A program made the translations under genes and the position numbers. From Psychrobacillus sp. BL-248-WT-3 (GTDB taxonomy: Bacteria > Bacillota > Bacilli > Bacillales_A > Planococcaceae), in the NCBI RefSeq assembly GCF_012843435.1, contig NZ_JABAFC010000034.1, forward strand, positions 1-40,403: a stretch of 40,403 nucleotides of DNA, in the 5' to 3' direction. Under the pieces are notes generated by a model. That model was not told where the DNA came from, did no database searches, and saw only the letters and a program-made list of their open reading frames with translations. Each line of letters starts with the position of its first letter. Position 1 is the stretch's first letter. This document shows, one piece after another, positions 9,148 through 16,744 of the stretch.

Positions 9148-9176
9148 TTGAAAAATATAGTTTATAATGTTATATT
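9148..9176 (+). promoter_or_regulatory. SigA-type promoter of ABC operon
   Basis: TTGAAA at 9148 and TATATT at 9171 are separated by exactly 17 bp, directly upstream of the three-gene ABC transporter operon and after the CDF terminator. Confidence 0.6.
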
Positions 9177-9225
9177 GATTAAAAATAAGGAATATTCTGT
9201 AATTTATGGAGGAGGATTGAAAAGA

Positions 9226-10098
9226 ATGTTTAGATTAGCGATTAAAAATCTTTCAAAAAGTTATAAGAAACAAAAAGTACTAGATGATATTAGTTTAACC
9301 ATCGATTCGCCGGGAATTTGGGCCTTAGTTGGACCAAATGGAGTGGGAAAAACTACTTTCTTAAATGTTATTACTAACATACTTTCCGCTAGTTCAGGAA
9401 GCGTAGAATTGGTCGGTAAATCAAATAAAGATTATAAAGTGTTCAAAGAGGTTGCTTATCTACAAGACAATTCTGTGCTGTTCGAATATTTAACAGGCTA
9501 TGATCACTTAAAATACATATGTGAGGTAAATAAAATAAGTAAAACTCGAATAAATGAAGTAGCGGAATATGTGGGCATGACCAATTATGTAAAAAAGGTA
9601 GTGGGGAATTATTCTCTTGGTATGAAGCAGCACCTATTGCTAGCTATGGCTTTGGTGAATAAGCCCAAGCTATTATTATTGGACGAGCCATTAAATGGTT
9701 TAGATCCGACAAGTGCCATTCTCATGCGAAAGATATTGCTAGAGTTGGCAGAGAAGGGTACAACTATTATTCTTTCCTCCCATAATCTTGCGGAAATAGA
9801 CCGTGTGACCAAACAAATCCTATTTTTAAAAGACAAAAAAATACTCCAAGTCAATATGGCAGACCACGAATCCATTACCTATTATCTCACTTTGTCGGAT
9901 TCTCAAAAGGGGAAGTCCTGTCTTAGTAAAAATGGCTTTTTAGTCAGCGAACAACACGACAAACTCAAATTTGAGTTAAAAGAGCAGTCCTTATCCACAG
10001 TAATAAGCATTCTTCAGGAACACCAAGTAGAAATCTACGACATCGAAAAGGAAATAACGGGTTCAGAAAAACTATATGAAGAATTATTTGGACTGTGA
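9226..10098 (+). CDS. ABC transporter ATP-binding protein
   Basis: The 290-residue nucleotide-binding subunit shows Walker A GPNGVGKTT (about 36-44), a signature YSLGMKQ (129-135, degenerate LSGGQ as in CcmA/lantibiotic-type exporters), Walker B LLLLDEP (149-155) and the H-loop SSHNLAE. About 70 extra C-terminal residues form the accessory domain usual in this exporter subfamily. I prefer the ATG at 9226, about seven bases after GGAGGA; the upstream in-frame ATG at 9133 lies before the -35 of the likely promoter. It is the first gene of a three-gene operon with two permeases. The cargo (peptide, drug or lipid) is unknown. Confidence 0.9.
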   Translation: MFRLAIKNLSKSYKKQKVLDDISLTIDSPGIWALVGPNGVGKTTFLNVITNILSASSGSVELVGKSNKDYKVFKEVAYLQDNSVLFEYLTGYDHLKYICEVNKISKTRINEVAEYVGMTNYVKKVVGNYSLGMKQHLLLAMALVNKPKLLLLDEPLNGLDPTSAILMRKILLELAEKGTTIILSSHNLAEIDRVTKQILFLKDKKILQVNMADHESITYYLTLSDSQKGKSCLSKNGFLVSEQHDKLKFELKEQSLSTVISILQEHQVEIYDIEKEITGSEKLYEELFGL

Positions 10099-10108
10099 GG
10101 AGCTCAAT

Positions 10109-11206
10109 GTGAAAATATTCCTATTTGAGATCAAGAAAATACTCCATGCAAAGGCATTTACCATCTTCATTCTCTTAACTGTGTTATTTATTTGTGGATT
10201 ATATACTCGGAATGTTCTTCAGCAAGATTTGGTTGTAGCCACTAAGGTACAGCAATTCTCCGAACATAGAGGCAATGTGTTTCAGGAAATCGAGCGAAAC
10301 AGACAGGAACTAGAAACAGACTCAGATCCAGAAGCGGAGAATAAATTAAACGCTGCCCTAAACTTATATGATGAAATAACTGAACTCATTCAAGCTGCAC
10401 AAGACAAAAAATGGGAAGTAGAATTGGCAACAGAAATTAAAGTCTATCAATCTGCGATCGCTTATCAAGATATGAATGGTGACTTCAGACAGAGTAAGGC
10501 AGACATGTTGGATACTATTTCGCTCAATGAAGAGCTGTTAAAGGAAGGACTGCCAAAGGAGGATTTGAACCTTTCCATTCAGACATCCCTCTTTATGAAA
10601 AATGTAGTTTCTCTCCTATTAAATCCTTTTGGATTTTTGGTTCTCTTACTGATTCTTGGGACATCCATTACGAGAGAGTTTGAGGAGAAAAACATACATA
10701 TGGTATATGTTTTACCCTTGTCGAGACCCTATTATTTAATGAATAAGTTCGTTAGCTTTTTTGTATTAGGTGTACTTTGGATGTCCATCGTGTTTTTGAC
10801 TTCTTTTTTACTTCCTTATCTATTTACTGACAACATGGAAAATGGTTTTTCTTATCCATTGACTACAACCGAAGGAAATTTTCTTACATCCGGCAATTAC
10901 CTCCAAGAAGCGATTTCCTATAGTTTCGTCTATATGATTTTTTCCGTCGCCTTAATCACTCTCACGGGTTTTTTAGTAAGGAATACAATCATAAGTTATT
11001 TACTTGTCATCTTTTTACACATCGGGAACTACATCGTATTGGTGAATGGTTTTGTCTATCAGGTAAACCCATTTACATACGGTATGATTGATCTCGCTGT
11101 GTTGAATGATAAAACTAAGGTACTTTTTGGAGCAAGTTTCTTATTAGGAGTATCGGTCATTTTAATCCTGGTTGCTATATATATGAGTAAAAGGAGAGGA
11201 ACTTAG
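10109..11206 (+). CDS. ABC transporter permease, subunit 1
   Basis: The 365-residue protein follows the ATPase gene by 10 bp when read from GTG 10109, which is preceded by TGAGGAG. An in-frame ATG at 10076 would overlap the ATPase gene and has no ribosome site. One helix (about 12-30) is followed by a charged, helical outside loop of about 130 residues. Five or so helices follow in the C-terminal half, the ABC-2 type layout. A cytoplasmic TREFEEKNIHMV segment after the second helix is the usual ATPase contact. It would pair with the next gene product as a heterodimeric channel. Confidence 0.85.
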   Translation: MKIFLFEIKKILHAKAFTIFILLTVLFICGLYTRNVLQQDLVVATKVQQFSEHRGNVFQEIERNRQELETDSDPEAENKLNAALNLYDEITELIQAAQDKKWEVELATEIKVYQSAIAYQDMNGDFRQSKADMLDTISLNEELLKEGLPKEDLNLSIQTSLFMKNVVSLLLNPFGFLVLLLILGTSITREFEEKNIHMVYVLPLSRPYYLMNKFVSFFVLGVLWMSIVFLTSFLLPYLFTDNMENGFSYPLTTTEGNFLTSGNYLQEAISYSFVYMIFSVALITLTGFLVRNTIISYLLVIFLHIGNYIVLVNGFVYQVNPFTYGMIDLAVLNDKTKVLFGASFLLGVSVILILVAIYMSKRRGT

Positions 11207-12493
11207 TTGAGAGGATTTTTATTTGAGTCTAAAAAGGTACTTAAAAAGAAAACGACATTAGTTTCGATTTTCCTCTCCTTTCTAGCTGCCGTTGGTCTTT
11301 ATATCTTTAACTATGCGGTTGCTGAAGAGATTCAGGAAGGAAATATAACCAGGCTAGAAAGTTATCCTGAGATGTTCACAAATTTCGCAAATGAATCTAG
11401 AGTAGAAAAAGACAAGGCCATCGAGGCAGGAGATACCGCAAAAGCGGAAGAGATGGATTCATTTATTAGTCGCTATTTAGAGTCCATTGCCAACTATGAA
11501 AAAATGATAGAAGCCTATGAGCAAGAAGATTGGATGTTCTTACATGAAAAAGATATTGATAGTTTACAGATATTTGTGGAAGATCCAGAGGCTGCAACAT
11601 ACGGCATTGAGGAACAATTGGTCTCTCATTTTACATTAAGAGCCACTTACGAGGAATTAAAGCTGCTAAAGGATATTGACAGTAAGCCTTTTGTTCAAAA
11701 TATGACATCTCAGCCTCTTCTTGCGACAATCTATGATGATTTTACTGGGACGTCTTTGGAACAGTATCAAACTATGACCAAAAGGTATGGTCAAGAAGGC
11801 TTTTCCTTCTTAGTTCAACTTATTCAGCTGTTTTATATTCCTGCAGTTGTATTGATTGGTTGCTTTATTTTTGGGAATAGCATTGCATCAGAAACAACCA
11901 AGAAGAAGAGGGGCCTGAATTTCTATAGAGTATTGCCTTATTCTAGAATGAAACTATTTTTCGCAAAATATATTAGTGGATACATGTATCTACTAATCTT
12001 TTCTCTCCTTATGTTAGCAATACCATTAGTTTGTAGCCTCTTCACCAAAGGGTTAGGTAGTTTGAAAAATCCAATCCTTGTATATGAAGGCACAAAATCA
12101 ACAAGTATTTTTGGTAACTCCTTGAATGCTAGAGAAGACCAATTTCACTTTATAGAATTCCAAGAGTATTTTTGGAAGGTCTTCATATTCTTAATCGCTT
12201 TTTCATTCTTTATGTACTCGATCTATTTCTTATTTGCCCTTTTGACAAAAAATGCGAGCCTTTCCATGGTTTTGTCAGGGGCGATCACTTATATTGGGAT
12301 GAACATTCTTGCTTCTGAATTTAATCCTTTTGTATATACAGATATCCATAGAATTATCACTGGAGAAATAGCTACCCGTACATTTAATTCTGGTTTTACA
12401 TTTAATACAGGTTTATATATCTCTCTGGCTTTAGGCATTATTCTAACCATTTTGGGTTATCTAACTTTTCGATTTAAAAGACAAGTAACTTGA
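11207..12493 (+). CDS. ABC transporter permease, subunit 2
   Basis: The 428-residue protein starts at a TTG placed immediately after the stop codon of the first permease, with AAAGGAGAGG in that gene's tail, so the two are translationally linked. The layout repeats that of subunit 1: one N-terminal helix, a long acidic outside loop (about 40-205), then several helices, with SETTKKKRGLNFYRVLPYS as ATPase contact. The two permeases are similar in plan but not in sequence, which fits a heterodimer. A long palindromic terminator ends the operon. Confidence 0.85.
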   Translation: MRGFLFESKKVLKKKTTLVSIFLSFLAAVGLYIFNYAVAEEIQEGNITRLESYPEMFTNFANESRVEKDKAIEAGDTAKAEEMDSFISRYLESIANYEKMIEAYEQEDWMFLHEKDIDSLQIFVEDPEAATYGIEEQLVSHFTLRATYEELKLLKDIDSKPFVQNMTSQPLLATIYDDFTGTSLEQYQTMTKRYGQEGFSFLVQLIQLFYIPAVVLIGCFIFGNSIASETTKKKRGLNFYRVLPYSRMKLFFAKYISGYMYLLIFSLLMLAIPLVCSLFTKGLGSLKNPILVYEGTKSTSIFGNSLNAREDQFHFIEFQEYFWKVFIFLIAFSFFMYSIYFLFALLTKNASLSMVLSGAITYIGMNILASEFNPFVYTDIHRIITGEIATRTFNSGFTFNTGLYISLALGIILTILGYLTFRFKRQVT

Positions 12494-12556
12494 ATAGGAA
12501 GCCTTTCATTTGTGTATCTAGGTGCAACTATATATGCATGATTCTCCTTAGCCTTT

Positions 12557-12607
12557 AATCACTCTCTATACTAGTAATTTTAAATTACTAGTATAGAGAG
12601 TGATTTT
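12557..12607 (+). terminator. Very long palindromic terminator
   Basis: Arms 12557-12580 and 12582-12605 are perfect inverted repeats of 24 bp around one base, followed by T's. It closes the ABC operon. The rest of 12494-12785 holds only AT-rich sequence and a possible promoter. Confidence 0.85.
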
Positions 12608-12732
12608 TTGGTCATTAATTGGCATGGAAAAATAATTATAGAGTATAATGATAGAGTATTCCTTTTCTTTGGAAAGTCTTACGCTTAGTTTTTTGGAGTT
12701 GTGTTAATTTTGCGACAACTTAAATCGCGGTA

Positions 12733-12741
12733 TGCTATATT
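12733..12741 (+). promoter_or_regulatory. Extended -10 candidate before CNNM gene
   Basis: TG-C-TATATT lies about 45 bases before the start codon. A TTGCGA hexamer is present but 20 bases away, so this is a weak call. Confidence 0.35.
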
Positions 12742-12785
12742 TATAATTAAAATATATGAACGTGAATAAATAGGAGGATTTTAAA

Positions 12786-14051
12786 TTGTACATAGAATTT
12801 GTACTTTTAGCTGTTTCCATTGTAGCTTCCTTTTTCCTTTCCGGAAGTGAAACAGCCTTAATGACAGTAAATAGGACAAAGGTCCAGCTGAAAGCAGAGC
12901 AAGGGGAGGTTGCTGCAGTTAAATTACTTGCTCAGCTAATGAAGCCGGACCGAATGATTATAACGATTCTCATTGGTAACACGGTAGCTAATACATCTAT
13001 GACGTTATTAGCTATATTAATAGCAGACCACTATGATTGGCATATTGGTTGGTCCGTTGTAGTTGTGGCAGCATTTATAATATTATTTTGTGAGGTATTG
13101 CCGAAAACCATTGCAGCAACATTTTCTGAAACGATTGTTTACATAGTAGCACCATTTATACGTTTCTTAGTCGCAATTCTTCGTCCTATTACTATCTTGA
13201 TTTCAGAATTTACAAATATGCTCATCAGAATAGGATCTAATGGGGCAGTAAAAGAAACCATGATTACGAAGGAAGAATTGCTTTCCATGGTGGATCTTGC
13301 TTCAAGTGATGGTACGTTTGAGGTAGAGGAGTCGGAGAGAATTAGAGGAATTCTGGACTTTCCAAATAAGGATGTCTCGGATGTTCTTTGTACACATAGA
13401 ACAGACGTGGTAGGTATCCCAATAGAAGCTACTTACGAAGAAGTAAGAGATATCATTTTAGAACACTCATATACGCGCTATCCTATATATGAAGAGAGCT
13501 TAGACACGATTGTTGGGATGTTCTATTCGAGAATGCTAATAGAATGGTCTATAGAACCGTCACTTACGCTAGAGGAAATTGTTGATAAAGAACCATTGTT
13601 TGTCGTACAAACATTAAGTGTAGAAAAAGTATTTAAGTTGATGCTCAACAAGAAGAAGCATATGGCCATCGTTTTAGATGAATACGGGGGTACACTTGGT
13701 ATTGTTACGCATGAAGATTTAATAGAAGAAATGATTGGCCAAGAAATTGAGGATGAGACGGATGAGGATGAAGAAATCCTTCTGTTTGAACAATCGCAAA
13801 ACCATCTGGTATGCTCCGGACGTTTTGAAATTGAAGACCTAAATGAAATGTTCGAGCTTTCTATTGAAACAGAAAATGATACAATAGGTGGTCTCGTTTT
13901 AGAACAGCTCGGTCATGTACCAGAAGAAAATGAAAAGTTCCGTTTTGAAAACCTGTATATAGAAATAAACGAAATGGATCGCAATAGAATTGTACGAGTA
14001 ACGATTACAAAGGATTCAGAGGAAGATACTACCGAAACACAAGAGGATTAA
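12786..14051 (+). CDS. CNNM/HlyC-type transporter with CBS domains
   Basis: The 421-residue protein has the CNNM transmembrane domain (DUF21, about 1-190, with the motif SGSETALMTVNRTK), two CBS domains (about 200-320) and a C-terminal CorC_HlyC domain (about 335-410). Relatives include Bacillus YhdP/MpfA, which exports magnesium. Annotations still often say hemolysin, which is misleading. Nucleotide or magnesium binding by the CBS pair is the known control of this family. The start is a TTG preceded by AGGAGG; Tyr-Ile-Glu-Phe is a normal family N-terminus. It is a single-gene unit with its stop codon inside the terminator. Confidence 0.9.
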   Translation: MYIEFVLLAVSIVASFFLSGSETALMTVNRTKVQLKAEQGEVAAVKLLAQLMKPDRMIITILIGNTVANTSMTLLAILIADHYDWHIGWSVVVVAAFIILFCEVLPKTIAATFSETIVYIVAPFIRFLVAILRPITILISEFTNMLIRIGSNGAVKETMITKEELLSMVDLASSDGTFEVEESERIRGILDFPNKDVSDVLCTHRTDVVGIPIEATYEEVRDIILEHSYTRYPIYEESLDTIVGMFYSRMLIEWSIEPSLTLEEIVDKEPLFVVQTLSVEKVFKLMLNKKKHMAIVLDEYGGTLGIVTHEDLIEEMIGQEIEDETDEDEEILLFEQSQNHLVCSGRFEIEDLNEMFELSIETENDTIGGLVLEQLGHVPEENEKFRFENLYIEINEMDRNRIVRVTITKDSEEDTTETQED

Positions 14052-14069
14052 ATTCTCTTGTGTTTTTTT
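14037..14069 (+). terminator. Terminator overlapping the CNNM stop codon
   Basis: A 9-bp stem (14037-14045 with 14055-14063) is followed by seven T's. The TAA at 14049-14051 lies in the loop. Confidence 0.85.
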
Positions 14070-14149
14070 ATTTAGGTGCCATTTTTAATTGGTTTTTTAT
14101 AGAAGACAATGCAATAGATCGAACTAAAAGTATACAGTGGTTATATTAT

Positions 14150-14626
14150 CTATTTTATTTTAGTAATTGTGGGTTGTACTTCACTTAATACATCAATAAA
14201 ATGATTGCCTGTTACATATAAGTGATGTTCAAGAGTAGAATCTTCTGGTAACGGAAGACTACCGTCAATACTTTTATACCAGGATTCAAAACTTGAATTT
14301 TCTATTTTGTAAAAAGTAGAATCGTACAAGTGATTTGGCAAAGCAGCGTCTTTTCTTTCCTTGTAAATTTCACCAAAAAGGTTTTCCAAATCCGATCTTA
14401 TATGTTCTTCCAAAATGCGAAAATGACGAACTGGATAAAAATAATTCTCGTCTTGCTTATATGTGAATTTAAATTCCTGTACAGGGTTGTTGAGTGTACA
14501 TGTTGCGAATGTTAATTCGAATTTTTCAAAATCATAATGCATGGATACTAAGTCCATTGGTTCTTTAAAACGGTCAAATGGATTGTTTTGTATTGGTTCC
14601 CAAGTTATTAATTTTCCATTTTCCAA
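14150..14626 (-). CDS. Hypothetical protein
   Basis: The 158-residue acidic, soluble protein is rich in aromatic residues and has no signal peptide or membrane segment. I do not recognise a family. A TTG start is preceded by AGGAGG on the minus strand at normal spacing, which supports real translation. It is divergent from the ECF sigma factor gene; the 200 bp between them carry long-range inverted repeats. Function unknown. Confidence 0.65.
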   Translation of the reverse strand: MENGKLITWEPIQNNPFDRFKEPMDLVSMHYDFEKFELTFATCTLNNPVQEFKFTYKQDENYFYPVRHFRILEEHIRSDLENLFGEIYKERKDAALPNHLYDSTFYKIENSSFESWYKSIDGSLPLPEDSTLEHHLYVTGNHFIDVLSEVQPTITKIK

Positions 14627-14652
14627 AATTATATTCCTCCTAGGAAGTTAGT

Positions 14653-14812
14653 GGTTGGCTTTGGCCGCTAGTAGATAGTGTAGGTTGGTTGATGCGTACT
14701 TTACTACATGATACCTTTCTTGTTTCTTACACGTTTGTAATTTTTCTGAAAGAGAATCCGATGGAGGGTAAGGTTAGGATTTGGCATTATATAGTTATAA
14801 GAAAAGCCAACC
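14653..14812 (+). repeat. Long-range inverted repeat before the sigma gene
   Basis: GGTTGGCTTT at 14653-14662 is perfectly complementary to AAAGCCAACC at 14803-14812, which abuts the sigma ribosome site CGGAGG. A second GGTTGG at 14683-14688 could pair with the same CCAACC. Pairing would need a transcript starting upstream of 14653, which is not shown. Confidence 0.35.
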
Positions 14813-14826
14813 GGAGGATATTAAAA

Positions 14827-15375
14827 ATGCAAATTACAATTGAGAATATATATGAAGAATATAACCGTTACATATACTACCTATGTCTGAAACTGACTAA
14901 AAACCCTGTAGAAGCAGAAGATTTAATGCAAGAGGTATGGATGAAAGTTGTAAGGTACGAGTCTTATATGAAGGAAGTAGACCACGTAAAAGCATGGTTA
15001 ACAACTATTTGTATGAATACATTCCGCGACCGTTACCGTAAGCAAGTAAGACGCAGTAAATACGTTGCAAATCAACCTGATCAGTTAGATATTTCATTGC
15101 TGGACCTCATTGCTTCAGATGTTTTATCAGTAGAGGAGCAGCTAGAAAAAGAAGACGTTTGTGAAATTGTCCGCACTAAGATTTCTGAACTAGATGCTAT
15201 TTATCAAAAGACTGTCATGTATTTCTATGTACATCAATTTTCACTAAATGAAATTGCAGAGGTTATGAAAGTGTCTATAGGAACTGTAAAATCACGCTTA
15301 TTCCGAGCAAAACAACGTCTAAAAGAAATGATTATGAATGACGATCTAGCAAAAGAATCATTAGCTTTTGCGTAA
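14827..15375 (+). CDS. ECF-type RNA polymerase sigma factor
   Basis: The 182-residue protein has sigma region 2 (about 8-75, with LCLKLTKNPVEAEDLMQEVW and the DNA-facing CMNTFRDRYRK) and region 4 (about 115-165, with FSLNEIAEVMKVSIGTVKSR as helix-turn-helix). It lacks regions 1 and 3, as ECF sigmas do. I place the start at ATG 14827 behind CCGGAGGA; the longer reading frame to 14689 adds 46 residues outside the fold and no ribosome site. No anti-sigma gene follows, which is unusual since most ECF sigmas are paired with one. A terminator comes immediately after. The regulon is unknown. Confidence 0.88.
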   Translation: MQITIENIYEEYNRYIYYLCLKLTKNPVEAEDLMQEVWMKVVRYESYMKEVDHVKAWLTTICMNTFRDRYRKQVRRSKYVANQPDQLDISLLDLIASDVLSVEEQLEKEDVCEIVRTKISELDAIYQKTVMYFYVHQFSLNEIAEVMKVSIGTVKSRLFRAKQRLKEMIMNDDLAKESLAFA

Positions 15376-15392
15376 AATATGTATAAATAAGG

Positions 15393-15437
15393 ACGTGAAA
15401 TCTTGATGAAGGTTTCACGTTTTAGTATTTTTTTAGT
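15393..15437 (+). terminator. Rho-independent terminator
   Basis: A 10-bp stem (15393-15402 with 15411-15420, two G-U pairs near the loop) is followed by TTTAGTATTTTTTT, just after the sigma gene. Confidence 0.75.
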
Positions 15438-15453
15438 TAGGCAATAAATTCAA

Positions 15454-15549
15454 TTGAATGAAATCGATGACAAAAGCGGCGATTATTATGATCTTTTAAT
15501 TTGTGACGCTTGTAGCAGTAGTCTGCGACTTCAATGGGAAGAACGATAA
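15454..15549 (+). other. Short open frame with CDAC motif, possible remnant
   Basis: A 31-residue open frame from a TTG reads as protein-like sequence ending in CDACSSSLRLQWEER. There is no ribosome site. It could be a decayed gene end or chance. Confidence 0.2.
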
Positions 15550-15577
15550 GACACGTACTTTATATTTATAAAAAGGT

Positions 15578-15612
15578 AACGAGCTTGGAATAGCAAACCC
15601 AAGTTCGTTTTT
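15578..15612. terminator. Bidirectional terminator
   Basis: An inverted repeat pairs AACGAGCTTGG with CCAAGTTCGTT (one G-U) around an eleven-base loop. T tracts lie on both sides (TTTTTCT on plus, ACCTTTTTATA on minus). It mainly serves the minus-strand gene at 15622. Confidence 0.65.
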
Positions 15613-15621
15613 CTATTTTAA

Positions 15622-16128
15622 TTAGTCTTTGTTAGTAGATTGGGAAGTATGAACATTTTGCTCAACGGGATAATTGCTAGCCTCAATTTTAATCCTTGAT
15701 ATTACTTCTTCTTCATTAAGCTCAGTAGGTTCAACGCTATAGCGCAGCTGATCGATGAGCTCACTTACTTCATACCACTCCATCAAATCGTCCGGATAAT
15801 CTAAATCAGATGCAATAATCCGATACATCATGTAAGCTAAATCAAATATCGCAGAATGACTATTAGCCTCTAGTATTTTAGCTGCTAAATAACCTAAATA
15901 ATCTCTTGTACATGTTTCAATGGTTGGTGCTTGTATTGATAACTCTTGTAAAGCCCTTTTGAAATAAACTTCCACTTCGAAAATACTCTCATTATATGAG
16001 ATGGAAGAAACTATATTTACGGATGGTGATGATATATCGTTTGCTAATAAGTTATGGGACCAATTCACATAGTCCTTAGTGGTCACAGTTCTTTTTTGTA
16101 TTTTATAAAATAGAGCATTGGTTTTCAC
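15622..16128 (-). CDS. Hypothetical protein
   Basis: The 168-residue soluble, acidic protein is predicted largely helical and has no recognised motif. A GTG start follows AAGGAGATT on the minus strand. It is a single-gene unit ending at the terminator at 15578. It is divergent from the small HCSC protein unit. Function unknown. Confidence 0.65.
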   Translation of the reverse strand: MKTNALFYKIQKRTVTTKDYVNWSHNLLANDISSPSVNIVSSISYNESIFEVEVYFKRALQELSIQAPTIETCTRDYLGYLAAKILEANSHSAIFDLAYMMYRIIASDLDYPDDLMEWYEVSELIDQLRYSVEPTELNEEEVISRIKIEASNYPVEQNVHTSQSTNKD

Positions 16129-16239
16129 TGTATTAATCTCCTTAAATAATAATCTCTTTTATAACTTTATACACGATGAACAAAAAAATTTCTATGCAAT
16201 ATGCTATAGAAATAGCTGTTAGTGTTCTGCTTTGAGATA

Positions 16240-16248
16240 TGCTATTAT
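16240..16248 (+). promoter_or_regulatory. Extended -10 promoter
   Basis: TG-C-TATTAT matches the extended -10 pattern. The -35 area is weak. Transcription would start near 16255, giving a leader of about 130 bases before the HCSC gene. Confidence 0.5.
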
Positions 16249-16275
16249 TGTAAAAAAATAGAGGGGTAAGACACT

Positions 16276-16320
16276 ATGAATTATATAATCCAATTGTTCA
16301 GCTACATGCCGAGCTTGTAG
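16276..16320 (+). CDS. Candidate leader peptide, 14 residues
   Basis: The mini-ORF has a strong ribosome site (AGAGGGG) nine bases before its ATG and reads MNYIIQLFSYMPSL then TAG. Its last four codons, including the stop, form part of the 5' arm of a 17-bp hairpin. This geometry is that of leader peptides whose translation controls a downstream gene. It is too short for a normal protein. No amino acid is enriched enough to suggest amino-acid attenuation. The Pro three codons from the stop recalls arrest peptides, which is only a suggestion. Confidence 0.5.
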   Translation: MNYIIQLFSYMPSL

Positions 16321-16377
16321 GGTGCGCTATTGCCATTCCTTGAAGCACCTTGCAAGCTCGGGTTTCTCAAGGGAGCT
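16309..16377 (+). promoter_or_regulatory. Leader RNA with competing folds over the ribosome site
   Basis: Arms 16309-16325 and 16345-16361 form an unbroken 17-bp stem (two G-U pairs) with a 19-base loop. Loop bases CCTTGA (16338-16343) are complementary to TCAAGG (16367-16372), which overlaps the ribosome site AAGGGAG (16369-16375), so a pseudoknot is possible. Alternatively AGCTC of the 3' arm (16355-16359) can pair with GAGCT (16373-16377), also covering the ribosome site and excluding the first stem. There is no T tract, so control would be at translation. Confidence 0.5.
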
Positions 16378-16385
16378 GATACAAT

Positions 16386-16661
16386 ATGAAAAATCGTTCG
16401 AAATCTTACACTCGCCATCAGCGAGAGCGAGCCATTCAAAAAAAGATAGGAATCGTAAGAAACGTTTTTAATTGGGACGACAACGAAGAAAAATTTCTGC
16501 CCGTAAGAGGTAAGTTTAACAAAGGCAAGGTTCATTGTTCTTGTTGGATGTGCCGTTATGAACAAAATCTTGGGGTTCCAAAAGCCAAATATCAAGCAAA
16601 ATGGCATGCTATGAAAAAAGAGATAGACTTAGAGTTAACTGTCGATATGGGAAATAACTAA
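16386..16661 (+). CDS. Small basic protein with KVHCSCxxC motif
   Basis: The 91-residue protein has a strongly basic N-terminus (KNRSKSYTRHQRERAIQKK) and a central GKFNKGKVHCSCWMCRYEQ. Its three closely spaced Cys plus His could bind a metal such as zinc. I recall a scattered bacterial family of small basic proteins with a GKxHCSCxxC signature and no assigned function. The basic character would suit nucleic-acid or ribosome binding, which is inference. The ATG lies ten bases after AAGGGAG. The gene is alone, behind a leader mini-ORF and hairpin, and shares a terminator with the convergent ABC-F gene. Confidence 0.75.
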   Translation: MKNRSKSYTRHQRERAIQKKIGIVRNVFNWDDNEEKFLPVRGKFNKGKVHCSCWMCRYEQNLGVPKAKYQAKWHAMKKEIDLELTVDMGNN

Positions 16662-16684
16662 CGTTTCCAGTCAAAAGAATATGC

Positions 16685-16723
16685 AAAAAAGCTGATCGCG
16701 ATACTTCTCACGATCAGCTTTTT
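16685..16723. terminator. Bidirectional terminator
   Basis: An 8-bp core stem (16691-16698 with 16711-16718) is flanked by A's and T's on both sides. It serves the convergent HCSC-protein and ABC-F genes. Confidence 0.88.
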
Positions 16724-16744
16724 AATGTTTATCAGGTTAAAGTT

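Noticed and set aside
14689-14826. 46-residue N-terminal extension of the sigma factor
   Set aside because: The extension falls outside the sigma fold and has no ribosome site, whereas ATG 14827 follows CGGAGGA.
16302-16607. 101-residue minus-strand frame opposite the HCSC gene
   Set aside because: It is an antisense shadow with no start signal; the plus-strand frame has promoter, ribosome site and motif.
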